64,000 nucleotides of DNA from Catenaria anguillulae PL171. Taxonomy: Eukaryota > Blastocladiomycota > Blastocladiomycetes > Blastocladiales > Catenariaceae. Shown piece after piece: positions 9,101 to 21,878 of the stretch. Numbering within the stretch: position 1 is the stretch's first letter; each line of letters starts with the position of its first letter. Location of the stretch: the NCBI GenBank assembly GCA_002102555.1, contig MCFL01000004.1, forward strand, positions 310,001 to 374,000. Reading direction: 5' to 3'. The notes under the pieces are model-generated. The model made no database searches. It was not told the origin of the DNA and saw nothing but the letters and a program-made list of their open reading frames with translations. A program made the position numbers and the translations under genes.

Positions 9101-11288
9101 CTAACTCAAATCAATCAACGGGGGCATCTCCTTGGGCGGCTGCTGCACCTGCTGTGCCGCCGGTGGCGGCGGCGACGCGGATCCCGCGGGCATCAACGGT
9201 GGCATGAGCCCCGGCATAAACCCGGCCTGTTGCGGCGGCACGCTGTGTGCGGGCGGCTGTCCATATGCGTAGTTGGGCCCCGCAGGCTGCGGCGCTGGCG
9301 TCGGCGTCGGCCCGGGCGCATACGAAGCGACAGGTGCCGGTGGCGCGTACGATCCTGGCGGTTGCGGAGGAGCAGCATAGCCAACGTTCGGGTCGGGAGG
9401 GTATTGCTGAGGCTGAGGCGGGGCTTGCGAAACACCAGGCGGAGGTGGTGGCGACATGGTGCTGGTTGGCGGGTACCCAGGTTGCGGCGGGCCGCCCATG
9501 TACGGTTGTTGAGGGGTCGGGGTTGCTGAGGTCATGGGCGGAGGCGGCGGTTGCATGTACGGCTGTGGCGGCATGCCGCCGTACGCGGTGGGGGCAGGCG
9601 GGCCGTACGGGCCTGGACCTTGTGGCTGAGGCGGAGGATATTGCCCTTGACCAGGTTGCTGCATGTATGCCTCATACCCAGGCTGCGGCTGCGGCTGCGA
9701 CTGGTGCATCTGATGCGGGGGTACTTGCGCGTATCCACCGGGACCCGCACCCGCGGGGGGCATCCTCAGCCTTGCATCCACGGCTTCCTCATACGCCCGC
9801 ACGGCGCGTGTCAACTTGTCGTGCATTTCTTCCAACTGCTTGTGCACAGCCAACGTATCATGCACTTGCGCCACCACGCGTGGATGCAGCGCAGCCATGG
9901 ACTGGTGAAGCGCAGCGTACTCGCGGTTGGCAATCAGTGCTTGTGCTGCGCCTGGCCCCGCCGCGTCGAGCTTGGCCATGGCGGCCGCAAACAAGTCAAT
10001 GGTTTCCATTTCCGTAGCCGACGGCGTGTCGCGCTCGGGAGCCGCCGCGGCCGCGGGTGTGGTCGTAGAGTGAATGGACGACGAGCCCGTGTTGTGTTCG
10101 CGGATGGCGGTCGTGGACGACACAGATGACGGCTTGCGCTGCGGCGACCATGCCGGATCAGTTCGGTACGCCGTGGTGGCTCCCGGTCGCTTGGATTTGG
10201 CGAGCTCGAGCTCGGCGAGCGACGCAGAGATGGCCGCTGCAAGATCCGGATCGTCTTCGTCTGTTTCGGCCGGTTGTTGCTGCTGGCGAGTGACGGGCGC
10301 CTTGACGACGGTTGTGGCTGCCTGCTGGTTCTGCGACTGGCGCGCGTTGGACGACGACGATGACGACGGAGCGGGCTGCTTGTCGGCTTCGGCCAACGAC
10401 AGCGCAATGGCCAAATCCAAGTCTTCCTGCTCCTTGCGATTCAGTTGCGGCCCCGATCCTGTGGCAGGCTTGCCCGGCAACTGTTGTTGTTGCTGCTGCT
10501 GAGCCACGGCCACTGCGGCCTGCGACTTGCCGCCACGCGCAAAACACCCATCACACACCCTCACGGGCATTGGAATGCCCAAGTGCGGCAAGGCAATGTT
10601 CTTGCTCGAGCATTCGCCACAAAACGTGTGGCCACACGCGCGGCAATGATGCTTGCGGTTGGTGAACGTAAATTGAGTGCGGCAACGCTCGCACACGGGC
10701 GAGTCGGACCACTCGGGTGGGACGCTCGTGTCAAACACGGCGCGGGTGGGCAATGCATTGTCGTCACCAGGCGGGAACGGGTATCCTTCGTTGCGCAACT
10801 GCACATACGTCGAATACATGTTTTCGAGGTTGTGTCTGTTGCGAAACGCACGCGCCCAGGCTTGAAAGTCCTTGAGGAGCGGCGTGCGCACTTGGTGCGG
10901 GAGTTGGTGGTTACGGACGAGGGCAGCGAGCGTGGAAGTGAATTCCTGGGAGGCGATTTCGACGAGAAAGTGGTCGCCGCCGTTCTTGATGCACAGGTCG
11001 GTGAGTTTGAGCGTAAGTAGTTGGACATTGGGGTTGGGGTGGTTGAGGCGTCGCTTGAGAGCGCGCATGGCGTCCTTTGGTCCGACAAGCTTGCCACGGA
11101 TCTGGTCGCAGATTTCAAAATTGAGGCCGAGGTTTTCCTCGCCATTCGGAATCAGTTCCGAGGTGGCCTCGTCTGTGATGTTTTTAGTTTAGTTGAGGGT
11201 CAGACATCATGTGGAAGAGAGCGGCGCGCCAAGAGAGCCACGCACCGACTTGGTCGTCAAAGGGCGACCGGGACGAAAAGAGCGACAT
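9101..11288 (-). CDS. VPS27: Vps27/HRS, ESCRT-0 subunit
   Basis: ESCRT-0 component that binds PI3P and ubiquitinated cargo on endosomes and recruits later ESCRTs. Two exons: 11288-11246 (14 codons plus one base) and 11172-9101, separated by a 73-nt intron (GTGCGT...CACAG, branch-like CTAAAC); about 705 residues. The short first exon is supported because the join gives DDQVDEATSELIP, the conserved VHS N-terminus. The VHS domain spans roughly residues 10-140. The FYVE finger (about 165-225) carries RKHHCRACG and paired Cys. Two ubiquitin-interacting motifs lie near 269 (DLAIALSLAEA) and 327 (DLAAAISASLAE). A helical stretch near 420-480 may be the GAT region. The C-terminal part is Pro/Gln/Tyr-rich and ends PPLIDLS, a possible clathrin box. 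Length and domain order fit the family. Confidence 0.93.
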
Positions 11289-11986
11289 TTGCAGAGGGAA
11301 TCGCGGTTTTTGGGAAGATTGCACCGAGTCGGCTGGGTGACTTGTCTTGATATTGCTGGCGATTTGGTGATGCGCTCCTGTGAGAAGAACTTGGCGTAAG
11401 AATAACACGCCAAGAGGAAGTTGGAAGACAACACGATGGTGATCGGCGGCCAAGTCATTCAAATCGCCTCTCCCGGTCTGCCAGTCAGCGCCAAAGAAGA
11501 AGACCGACGCTTCAGGCCGCCTTTTCCAAGCGATGGGAAGGCTGCATCGTTCGCATGCACCATGCCAGACACCACCAATCAACCAATAAATCGTTGATAG
11601 CTGCCTTTATTCAATGTAAATATAGCGAGCCAACCTCGCTTCTTTTTTTCCACCTCTGTCGCGTTCGCACATTGCGGAATGTGGGAATGCGAACAACTAC
11701 GTGGTATCGCAATGCGATCTTCAAACGTAACGAGCTAAATGAATGACCCACAGCCGTGAGTAAGCTACCTGATGCATTGTTCAGGCAACCAGTCTATCCA
11801 AGTGTTAGCTCATGTTTCCATGCCAACTTCATGCACCACTCAAGCATCTGCGACGCCTGTGACGCCGCCCCCCTACCTGATCCGTTTCCATTCCAGCGCC
11901 GTGCTGCCTGAATTCTACGCCCACAACCAACCGTGATTGAAGGCTAAGGAACACCATACGCCTAGATTTGCGAGCAACAGCACAAT
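11289..11986. other. Intergenic region between divergent genes
   Basis: Lies between the start of the Vps27 gene (minus) and the ankyrin-protein gene (plus), so it contains both promoters. No coding sequence is supported. Confidence 0.5.
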
Positions 11987-14887
11987 ATGACGTCAATTCA
12001 CGATCCAGCTCAGGTACCCATCGGTACCTCTGCCGCCCGACTTCCCGACCACCACGTTCCACGACAGCGTTCTCTGTCGTCAGCTTCCGACACGTCTGTG
12101 CTCTCGACCGACTCGCTCGGCGACTCGTCGCACAGTCCCGAGGAAGACGAGGTCGCCACACTTTCCGTCGCCCTTCTCGATGCCATCAACGCGGGCGACC
12201 GCCCACGCCTCACAGACCTTTTGGCCAATGGCTCACCAGCTGCCATTGAACAAGTCCTCGCAACGTTTACATACCCAAACACAGACAAGCACTACTTTCA
12301 CGAACCCGAGATCTTGGTAGACGCCAATGCGCTGTTAGGACCCTCGACAACTCGGCTGAATCTGATCCAGATTGCATGCTTTTTGGGCGAAGAAGAGTTG
12401 GCGCTGGACATTGTCAATCATTTGGCAAGAGAGGCAGAGAGTGTCGGGTCAAAGTATGCACTCAAGGCGCTGCTGGCAAGCATGTGGGGCAATGGGAATA
12501 CCACACTGCATCTCGCGTCCTTTTTGGGCATGGCCGAGCTCGTGGCCAAGATTCTTGAGGTACATCCGGCATTGGCAAAGAAGGCAAATGATCGCAAGGT
12601 CAAACCTGTGGATTGCACGGACGATGATGTAACGCGCATGCATTTCTTCAATACTCCCGAGGTAAATGAGCGAATTGGTACGTGCAATGTTGCTCAATCT
12701 CATTCGTGACTTGTATCTTCTGACGACTGGCTCCATGCGGCAGTCGACAACACACTCCGCGTCCAATCTGATGGCGCACTTGGCCTGCTCGCATCGCCCA
12801 TGACCCGCGGCCGCCGTTCCGACTCGTCTGCATCCACCACGGCCCCCTCGCGGTCCATTCTGTCGGTCTCGCGCTCAATCGACAACCTTAAGTCCATGTC
12901 GAATGGACATGCCAACAAAAAGCGCGTTTCGTTCGACCCACTCACTTTGTGGTTCCAGGGCGCAGAACAGGGCGATCTCGCTCAGCTATCTCTCTTTCTG
13001 CCGTCCATCGAGTCTGTCGATGTACGATTACCCTCGCGAGGCGCCACTGCGTTACATTTGGCGTGTGCCAACGGGCACATGAATGCAGTCAAGTGGATCC
13101 TGGATCGAGGTGCAGATGCGAATGCCGCGGATGATTTGGGTTTGACGGCATTGCATTATGCAGCCGACGGGTTGCATTCAGAGCTGCTATTGGCATTGAT
13201 TGATGATCCAAGGGTGGATGTCGATGTACAAGATGCAGATGGGGAGGGCGTGCTGGATGCTATTGATGACGAGGAAGAGGGCGGGGCGCAATTGGTTGCG
13301 AAAGCGGAGGGTACATACAATTCAATTCCACTTTTTGTCTGGACCGCATGCTGACAGAGCTGGTTGCATCCATTAGTTGCGCTCGAAGTACGACGTACAA
13401 AAGGACCCAAGCAGGGTCCCTCAGCGAAACTGGCAGCGAGCGATCTTGTCGACTTGGGTTTACCTGGGAAACCAACGGCAAAAGCGTCTCCTGCACCTGC
13501 TGCTGCTGCCAGCGGATCTGTGCCGGTCGCATCCACCAAAGGGCCTCTCGCGTCAGATTCAACAGCGGCAAAGCCGCTCACTTCAGCTCTCAAATCAAAA
13601 CCGGCAGACCAGGAACAGGATCCACTGTCCATGTCTGCACCATCAAAGCTGCTCGAGGAATTGCCCGCGGCTGCAAAGTCTCCAACAGCCGTCGACTCAC
13701 CATCCGCTCCAGCTAAGCTTGCACCTTCCGCTTCAGTCTCGACACCAACACACACGGCAAGCTGTCAACCAGAGCGAGAAAAGTCGTCAATATCCTCATC
13801 GCCTGCGGCTGTCCAGTCATTAACAACCTCTCAAGAACACCCTGTTGAGGTGCCGAAAACAGCAGCCATCTCATCCTGTCGACCTAGTGAACCGCCGCTT
13901 GGCAACTCTACAAAATCCAAGTCTGAGGCTCCATCAACTGTGCTGAGCCAGGGTTCATGTCGGGCAGAGTCGACGGCTGCGCCTAGCATTCCAACGGCTG
14001 TATCGCATGCGCCGTCGGAAGCTGCTCCATCATCTAATCGTGCGGCCAGCCCAGCAGCTGCCTTCTCACCCGACCCCACTTCGACAACGCGTCACTCGTC
14101 GTCACCCAAGCTGTCCGCGCCACCTGCCGTCGGCAATGGCACGCCAAGCACAGCGGCCTCTCTCATCCCGTCTCAAGTGTCAGCGGATCCAAGCCAAACA
14201 CTTCCGAACGTGCAACCAACAAGCAATGCACCCACAACCCCAACTCGCTCGCCCTCCTCCTCAACCACCCACTCGCTGTCCAACTCGATCAATTCTGGCG
14301 GACCCGCTTCAACCGCCAGCACGAATCCCACACCAACCGGCGGGCACAACCCTTCCGTTCGCCCACCTTCTCCTTACCGCCTGGACCTACACCCAGTCTC
14401 GGTGGTCGCATCCCCGCTTGGCGCATCCTCGCTTGTAGCTGCTGCTGCCGCCATGTACGAGCAACGCACAACCGCCACGGGCGGCAGCCCGGGGCTCCCA
14501 CCCGTGTCGCTGAATCGTGCCGCCTCACTCTCTGTTCGATCACTCACATCCTCCTCAAAACCGTCTGCCGCCGAACTGTCCGTGGCCGCATCGCCTGTGC
14601 CCGCGCCCGGGCTGTCGTCGTCGCCGCCTGGACCCGAATCTCCAGCAGCAACCGCATCGTCCTCATCCACCGCGAGCCCAAGCGGCAAATCCCGACTGGG
14701 CGTGAAAAAGGAAAAACGCGCCAGTGTTGCCGCAAATACAGCGGCCATGATGGCCAATGCGGTCGAGCGTGTCAACAGCAAAGACGGTGACGAGGCCAAC
14801 GGTGGCGGAGTGGATGCCACGCCGCTGGCAAGTGTGAGCGAGCGCAGGCAGTTCTGGAGTTTTGCCACGGGAAGGGCAGGCAAGTGA
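11987..14887 (+). CDS. Ankyrin-repeat protein with PP1-binding RVxF motif
   Basis: Three exons: 11987-12677, 12744-13310 and 13377-14887, both introns 66 nt with GTAC donors and phase 1; about 922 residues. The N-terminal part contains helical, ankyrin-like segments (TTLHLASFLGMAELVAKIL). Near residue 289 is KKRVSFD, a canonical RVxF protein phosphatase 1 docking motif. Directly after it come ankyrin repeats (ATALHLACANGHMNAVKWIL, LTALHYAADG). The RVxF-then-ankyrin order is that of MYPT/PPP1R12-type targeting subunits and related fungal proteins, so I infer a PP1 regulatory subunit. The C-terminal 500 residues are Ser/Pro/Ala-rich and probably disordered, apart from a basic segment (LGVKKEKRASVAANTAAMMA). 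Substrate and location cannot be read from the sequence. Confidence 0.85.
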
Positions 14888-17800
14888 CGATGAAGCGCCG
14901 GGTAGTCTGGTTGGGCTTGCGAACGACGGGGATTCCGCCTGTTTTCTATTTGTTCCACACTTGTAGTACCTTTATTGATTTGCGGGGAGTCAATTGGAAT
15001 TCGTGGTCCCTCGCATTAACTCCATTCCTCGGTCTGCTTTGCCCCAGATTTGTGGTGGATAGCTTGCGTTCGTTTTTGTGCATCAATGTATTTGCTGTAG
15101 TTGTTTCGTATTGGTAAAAATCAATCAGTAAATGAGCTTGCCTTGACTACCCCTGCTTTGGAGTGTTGCACTTGGCTGGATCGGCGGACCGTGACGAAGG
15201 CTGGCGATCGATGTCTCACAAGCCACCGCCACTCACGGCACGCCACTTGACGCGCGCGTGACAACCACGCAAGTGGTCACGAGGACTTTTCGGTGATAGC
15301 TTCGATTGCAAGGATCGAAGCTTGTGGCGGCGCCACATGCAACATCCCTCGGCGGCGCAAATTTGAAGGCCTCACGTGGCCCATTTATCCGGGACGCGAA
15401 AGCGGCGGCCAGCCGATTGGTGATCGCGAGCTCGAGGCGTAACGCCAGCCTCAACCCACCAGATACCTACTTGGCTTCATCCACCGCCACACCTTAGCTC
15501 CCAAGGCCGTTCATGAACAATTTTGACTCGCAAAGGATAATGATTGCTACCATCGAATTGGAGCTGTCGCACGCCAGTACCGTGACTGAAAGCCAAGCCT
15601 GGTTGCGGTGTTAATTGTGCTGCGGATGATTGATGCATGAAGATATTGGCATTCATGATTCATGGGGTCCGACAGTAGCTGTGTGCCGACTGCTCGTGCC
15701 ACAGTCGGCGCTTGACTCGATCCTACCGACTGTGAACTCGTCTGCATGGGATGGGCAGTCAAGTCCGGGTAAGCTGGGCTCAACCACTGCAGTCGAAACG
15801 AGAAGATGTGCAAAAACTGTAAACAATCCATAATCGGATTGATGATTCTGCATATTACTGTTGAACAATCTGGGGTTAGAATGGACTCCGTCGAGCACGC
15901 TGATTGGTCCGATCGTTCGGCCAACGTTTGCCTCGGGTTACAAGGTATATAATTGCCCAGGCCCACGTTCGACTGCTGCTATTGTCGAGCCGTTCCAACC
16001 AATCAGCACAGCTTGCGCCTGCCGCCACACCCTCACAAGACGTGCCCAGCAACATCGCCGACTACCCACGAATCATTTCCAACACACAAACAGCCGTTCT
16101 AACAGGAGTCGATCGCGGATCTCGTACACAATTGCGCCGATATTGTACCAGGCGGCGTGATACTTGGACTTCCGGTTAGTAATTCCTTCATTATTATCTT
16201 GGTGGTAAGTCATTCTTCCGCTAGGGGGGCGGTGAATCATCGACAGTGCTACATGCATAGAGTCGTCAAGTATGTTTCGCATCTTGCTTGCAGTCAAAAC
16301 CACCGCGAATCTCACCCTTTCACGCACCCGAACGACCATTCCTCCTCAAAGTTTACACTATAATTACAGGACACCAATACCCAACATCCCTCCACACCCA
16401 CTCCATCAATTGACCGATCGACCATTGCCTCACGTCGATAGCAATCCTTTCAACTCCCAATACCATTCCAAGCAAAGCGCAACTAACGCCTGTAGACAAG
16501 GAACGCGTTGTCCCACAACCAGCGCTCCCTCAACGCCTCTATTTCGCATCTGGTGCGCTTGTGTCTGATCTCGCCCATGCGGCAAGTGAGCTCGAACGTG
16601 AGACCTGACGTATGCTTTCACTGTTGACGATTTTCAGACGCTCACTTCACACCGACCGGCCGAGCGCGTCTAACCGCCCAACGTACTATACCACGGTACG
16701 TAGGTGGTTCCAATATCGGTCCGTCCATTGAATCGTACGTCGTCTTGTACCCAGTGATTCATCCATCATTGGCGGCGCGGCGCAGGCTGTAAACAAATGG
16801 ATCATGTTGCATGCGTCCTTACAAACTTGCAAACGAACGGGGTTTGATCAACACCGGGCGCCACACCGCCACAAGTTTCTACTTCAAAACGCCTTTCTTT
16901 TGCCGTAGGAAGACTGACCCCATTCATGCATCGGGCCGCCGCCTTCCGTCACATTCATGATTGAATAGTCGAGGTCATCAGGCCTCTCGATATCCCCAAA
17001 TCGTCATAGGGTTTATTCAAGCTCGCTCGGAAACCACTTGCGAGGCCCAACGAGCAACTTGCAATTGAGACAGAGGGTGTGTTGTTGACGCACGTGCGCC
17101 GTGTTACAACTCGAAGCCCGACCGCCTTCCATTTCTGGTGCAAACTGGTGGGTATGTACGTCTTGAGCACTTGCATGGCGATGCACTTCGCCACAATTCA
17201 ATATCGTATTTCTTTATACCCCTCGACCCACACACACTTAAGCGCCAGTTCACCCCTTCTCCTTCCCGCCACGTTGGACTGTCCACCTGGTTGCTGTCGT
17301 GAATGCTTGCTTGTTCACTTTACCTTGTTCTCATCAACGTAAACCATTTCCCTATTGGCCCGCCCGACCCATGTTTCGCCTGCATTGACTCGTGACTCCT
17401 CACTCACATCTCTGCGTTTAAATTCGTTCAGAGATCGCCTTGCCCGCGGACAGACAATCGGACCCGGCACCAACCAACGATCTGTTTGGCTCCGCATTTC
17501 GCAGCGTTTTCGTCCCGGTTGCGTGACGTTGGGATACTCGAATCTCTCTCTGGCACTGGCTTCGAAACCCTTTCGAGGTTGCCGATCGCCAAGTCTCTCC
17601 CCGTCCCACAGAAAGCATATCCGAATAAGCCGTCTCGCATTCCTCGCATACCAAATTACCTTTATCCTTGTTCTGCATTCTGCAGCGCATTTTGCTGTGC
17701 CCGGTCATTCCCCATTCCATTCCCTCGTCGACTTCCCCGACCGTCCCTGTGCTCTGTGCTCGCTCATTTCGAACTGTGACGCGTGCTCCGCTCAACTCTG

Positions 17801-18139
17801 GTCCACCCCCCCCCCCCTTCTGCTTTCGAGTCGCGAATACGCAGCGTATCGGTCGTTTACAGCCGCAGCTGGCAGGTTGTTCTCTTGCCACAATTGTTAA
17901 CGCCTGCAATTGCCCACACTGTGCATTCCGCTCGACTGTGCGCATTCTGCCGAGTGCCGTCCCAGTTGTCGATTTTTCCGACATTAATCCATATACATAT
18001 TCTGTCGGTACGAACACATCTGGACTTGACTTGAGATGACTTGACTTGTTGACTTGACTGATCACTGGGCCACCCAACGGCAACGGCGTTTCTCATCTTT
18101 TGGCGTCACGCTTCTCACAGACTATTTCTCATCACCACC
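14888..18139. other. Large intergenic region without recognised genes
   Basis: A 3.2-kb stretch between the ankyrin gene and the zinc-finger gene. Frames on both strands are short and lack recognisable features. The last kilobase probably holds the promoter and 5' leader of the zinc-finger gene and contains a run of Cs near 17808-17818. The open minus-strand frame at 17418-18083 has low-complexity content and no supporting similarity. Confidence 0.5.
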
Positions 18140-21066
18140 ATGGATGCAACCACGACGCGACCGCTGGTCCAGCCCGCTCTGTCATCCCACATGTCCCTGC
18201 CGCCGTCGTCTCCACCAGACTCACGCGACGGCGGCCTCGGTCCCGGTCCCGTTCCTGGCCGGGAACACTCTGCGCAACACGACGCGGGCACCAAAACTAT
18301 GGTTGCTGTACCGGGAGACGACGCCGCGCAATTCACTCCACCGCAAGCAACAAGCAGCAGTGGTCCCAGTCCAACGCTCGCCCACCTGGCTGGCGATACC
18401 GCCACCAACGGCAAACACCCGTCGCCTCTGCGCGCGCGCCGGCCCTTTGTCAATGGCGCGGCCCTGTCGCTGCGCGTCGACGTGTCTGCCGCTCAGCAAT
18501 TGCAGCCGCTGGTGACGCATGCTGCTTCGAGTCCCGCGGCCGCTGCTCCTGCTATGCCCACGTCGGCAACGGCCGCAGCCTCTTCAGGATCGCCCCTGCC
18601 CTCGTCTCCAATGTACCTGCAACAACATCATCAACAACCGCCTCATTCCGCAGGCTTCTTGTCCAAATCATCCTACCACCATCAATACCCGCATCCCAAC
18701 ACCTCATACCAGCATCCCCACGCTCACGCCGGATCTTTGGCGTCGCCCCTGGATCCAATGGGCGTGCTCCCCACCCCAGCAAGCACCAGCGCAGCGCACA
18801 CGCGCCGCGGCTCTGCGGCCGCAGACTCTGGCGTGTTTCTTGGCGGCTCGCCACCCATGCAACCTTCGGCCATGCACATGCAAGTGCAGCAGCCAGGAGG
18901 TCCTCACGCGTCAAGCATGGCCTTGCACCAAATCGACGTGCTCACACCGACCTCGGCATCCTCGTCCGCGCATGGCCTCCCGCATACCGCATCGGCCGCA
19001 ATGCTGCAATCACCCGTCAGTGCGCACTTCCCGACGACCATGGGCGCCGCTGCTGCTGCTGCTGCTGCTGCCGACTCGCCCATGCGCCCAACATTTTTCG
19101 CGTCACCGCCCACGGTCGCGGGCCACGGCGCGTCGGTCCCGATCACCCCGCTCATTGATTCATTTGCCGCATTCACGCCCGCGTCGCCGCATGCGGCCAT
19201 GACGCCCACCCAGGCATCCTTTGCGCATGCTCAGGCGCAGGCGTTCATGTACCAACAACAACAACAACAGCAGCAACAGTATCGAGCGTATGCAAACACG
19301 GGTGCAAGCGGCGAGGCATCTTCACCGGGCGGCGGGAGTTCAAGTAGCAACGGCAGTGCCGCCGGTTTGATGCAGTACGCTGCGGCTGCCGCCGCCACGC
19401 AAGGTGGTTCAATGGTTGCGCCGCCCTTGTCGCCGCTAAATCCGAGTTTTCCGTCCCAATTTCAACAGCAACAAGAGCAGCAACGAAGAATGTCGACGGC
19501 ATCGTATTCTGCCGGTGTGATGCAGGTCAATGCGGGCACTCAGCGCAAGTTGTCTGTATCCGCATCCGCGTCTTTGCCGCCAGGTGCTTTGGGCTTATCG
19601 TTGGGGCAGCAGGCTAATGGCGATGGCCGAGTTCAACACATTATGTACTCGCCCGTGGCCATGACGTTTGCACAGGCTCAAGCGCAAACTCAGGCTCAAT
19701 CTCATATGCAGCAGCAGCAGGGCCAAGTCGATGGATCATCGTCCGAATCCATGTCGCCGCCAATGTACGCGCAGCCGCCATTATCTGCCTACTTGCAACA
19801 ACAACAACAGCAGCAACAACAGTTAAACCAGCACCAGCAGCCAATTGGGCTCGTCAGTGGCGATTACTTTCTGCACGCGCCCGTCAATCATCAGCAACAG
19901 CAGCTTTCCTATCCACATCAGCACCAGCAACAACAATATCCGTCACCCGGTCACCTCGTGGCCGCTTCTGTCCCACCACACCTTGCCATGGGTCAGCAAA
20001 TGGGCCCGACAACCATTGTTGTGCCCAGCTCAGCACATCCCATCACGATCCCTGCGCCAGCCATGCGCAAGCGCACCGACACAACGGGCGCAGAAGTCGA
20101 TGGCGAGTTTGAAGAGGTGCCGCCCATGCCCAAGGAGGAGCACCCGTGCCCAGAGTGCGGCAAGACATTTGCCAAGGCCTTCAATCTCAAGAGTCACATG
20201 AAGTCGCACGTCACTGGTAAGCATTTCGTTTTCCAACACCTCTCAGTATCATGTCTGATGGACCTCACCTGACAACGCATGCATTCACAGAGCGGCCCTA
20301 CCACTGCCAATGGCCACACTGCACAAAGTCCTTCACCCGCAAACACGACTGTATCCGGCACTTTCGCATTCACACGACCGTGTCGCCACGCCGTCCGCTC
20401 GCATGTCCTGCGCCCTCGTGCGCGCGCCGGTTCTCGCGCCAGTCTGCACTCGACCGCCACCTCAAGGAATCCCCCGAGTGTGCACACATTGGCCGCATGA
20501 TTCACATGCAAGGCGGGACCGCGCAAACGCTGACGGTGACGCAGGGCAGAAACGCCACGCTCGCTGGCGCACAGGCAAGTGCCATGGCCGCCATGCACGC
20601 TGCGTCGGCCGCTGCCGCGCAATTGGCCACGGCACAAGCTGCAGAGGCAAGTGACGAGGCAACGACGGCCGAGCGGGACGGCCAGGGCACTCAGGTGTCT
20701 CCGTTTGCTGCCGCGGCGGCGGCGTCGCAAACCCCCGCACCGTCGGCGGCGCAGATTCCGACGGCCGCACAGGTGTACGCGCAACATCAGCAGCAGTACT
20801 TGCAGCAGCAGCAACAACATCACCATCCGCAGTATGCGCAGTACATGGACCAGCACGCGCATCCGCAGATGCCTGGGTACATGTTTATGGCCACGCCCGC
20901 CGCACAGTACATGCCCGCATCGCACGGTCAGCAGCAAGACACGGGATATCAAGCCCAGAAGCAACAAGCGCAGCAGCAGCAGCAGCAAGATGTGGTCAGT
21001 TCCGCTGTTGGATTGGAAGAGGCCGGGATTAAAGTCGAACTTGGTGAGGATGGGACTGCACAGTAA
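18140..21066 (+). CDS. Poly-Q C2H2 zinc-finger transcription factor, Crz1-like
   Basis: Two exons, 18140-20216 and 20291-21066, with a 74-nt phase-1 intron (GTAAGC...TTCACAG); about 950 residues. The first 660 residues are low complexity with runs of Gln, Ala, His, Pro and Ser, typical of fungal activators. Three zinc fingers lie near residues 670-790: CPECGKTFAKAFNLKSHMKSH, a C-x4-C finger (CQWPHCTKSFTRKHDCIRHF) and a third (CARRFSRQSALDRHL). The intron falls inside the linker between fingers 1 and 2. The NLKSH, ERP linker, RKHDxxRH and SALxRH features match Crz1/PrzA-type calcineurin-responsive factors (family knowledge). A calcineurin docking site was not clearly seen, so Crz1 orthology is inferred. 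Finger 3 ends H-x5-C instead of H-x3-5-H. The C-terminal tail is again Gln-rich. Confidence 0.85.
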
Positions 21067-21878
21067 GTGGGCAGAGTGACTTGGTCGCCGGTGCCTTTTC
21101 TGTACATTTTCTCGATGCCATGCCCCGGGCTCACTCTGTCTTGTTTGCTCCTTGCGGATCACTATGGCCCAACTCCGTGGCCGCCGTGTGCTATCCTCTC
21201 TTCGTGTGCTTTCTCGAATCCGTCACGCTTTTCCTTTCCCTTTGCACCTTTCCTGGTTTGACGTTGTCGTTGATTGATTTCTCCTTCCCTCCACATTGCA
21301 GTGCCTTTTTTCCCCCTTTCCTCCTCCTCGTTCTCTCCACGGACAGTGTTTTTTTCCCGCCTGTCCTCTTCTGTCTCCATCCCGTGCAAAGTCGGGCACA
21401 AGCACACTTTTCGGGTATCAGTTCATCGCATCCCAAGCACTCTATGATGCCTTTTTTTCATCCTTCAGTGCCCGTTTCCCCTCTTCCTGATCCCAACTTC
21501 TGCTGTCAAGAGCAACAGTTATTTTTCCCATTGTGTGTTTTCGTTTATTCTTTTTCCTTGTTTTCTGTATTTATCGTTTGACGGCAGCGGCTCGTTTTCC
21601 CCATCATGACTCAATGCTGTCTGTGAAGTATGTATTTCGTCATGTGTGTGAATCCGCAACACTTGGTTGTTTTGCCGGCCTCACCCACCCTCGAGGCCCG
21701 TCGCAAAGCTGACTGAGATCGGGGAAGGACACATGCATGCGCGTGCGCCACGGGGTTGTTTTCTTGTACTGTATTCCCATGACAAAGGCTTGCGACCTCC
21801 GAGACAACGCTAAATATACAAAACTGCTCACGCTCATCCAATCCCCATCCACACCACACATAACTCGCCAGACAACCT
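21067..21878. other. Intergenic region, pyrimidine-rich
   Basis: Between convergent genes. The first 550 bases are strongly T/C-rich on the plus strand, probably 3' untranslated and terminator sequence of the zinc-finger gene. No coding sequence is supported. Confidence 0.5.

Noticed and set aside
9101-10100. Plus-strand frames opposite the Vps27 tail
   Set aside because: Shadow frames caused by the Pro/Gln-rich, GC-rich coding strand.
17418-18083. 221-codon minus-strand frame upstream of the zinc-finger gene
   Set aside because: Composition is irregular, there is no domain, and it overlaps the probable promoter and leader of the gene at 18140; several frames are open there.
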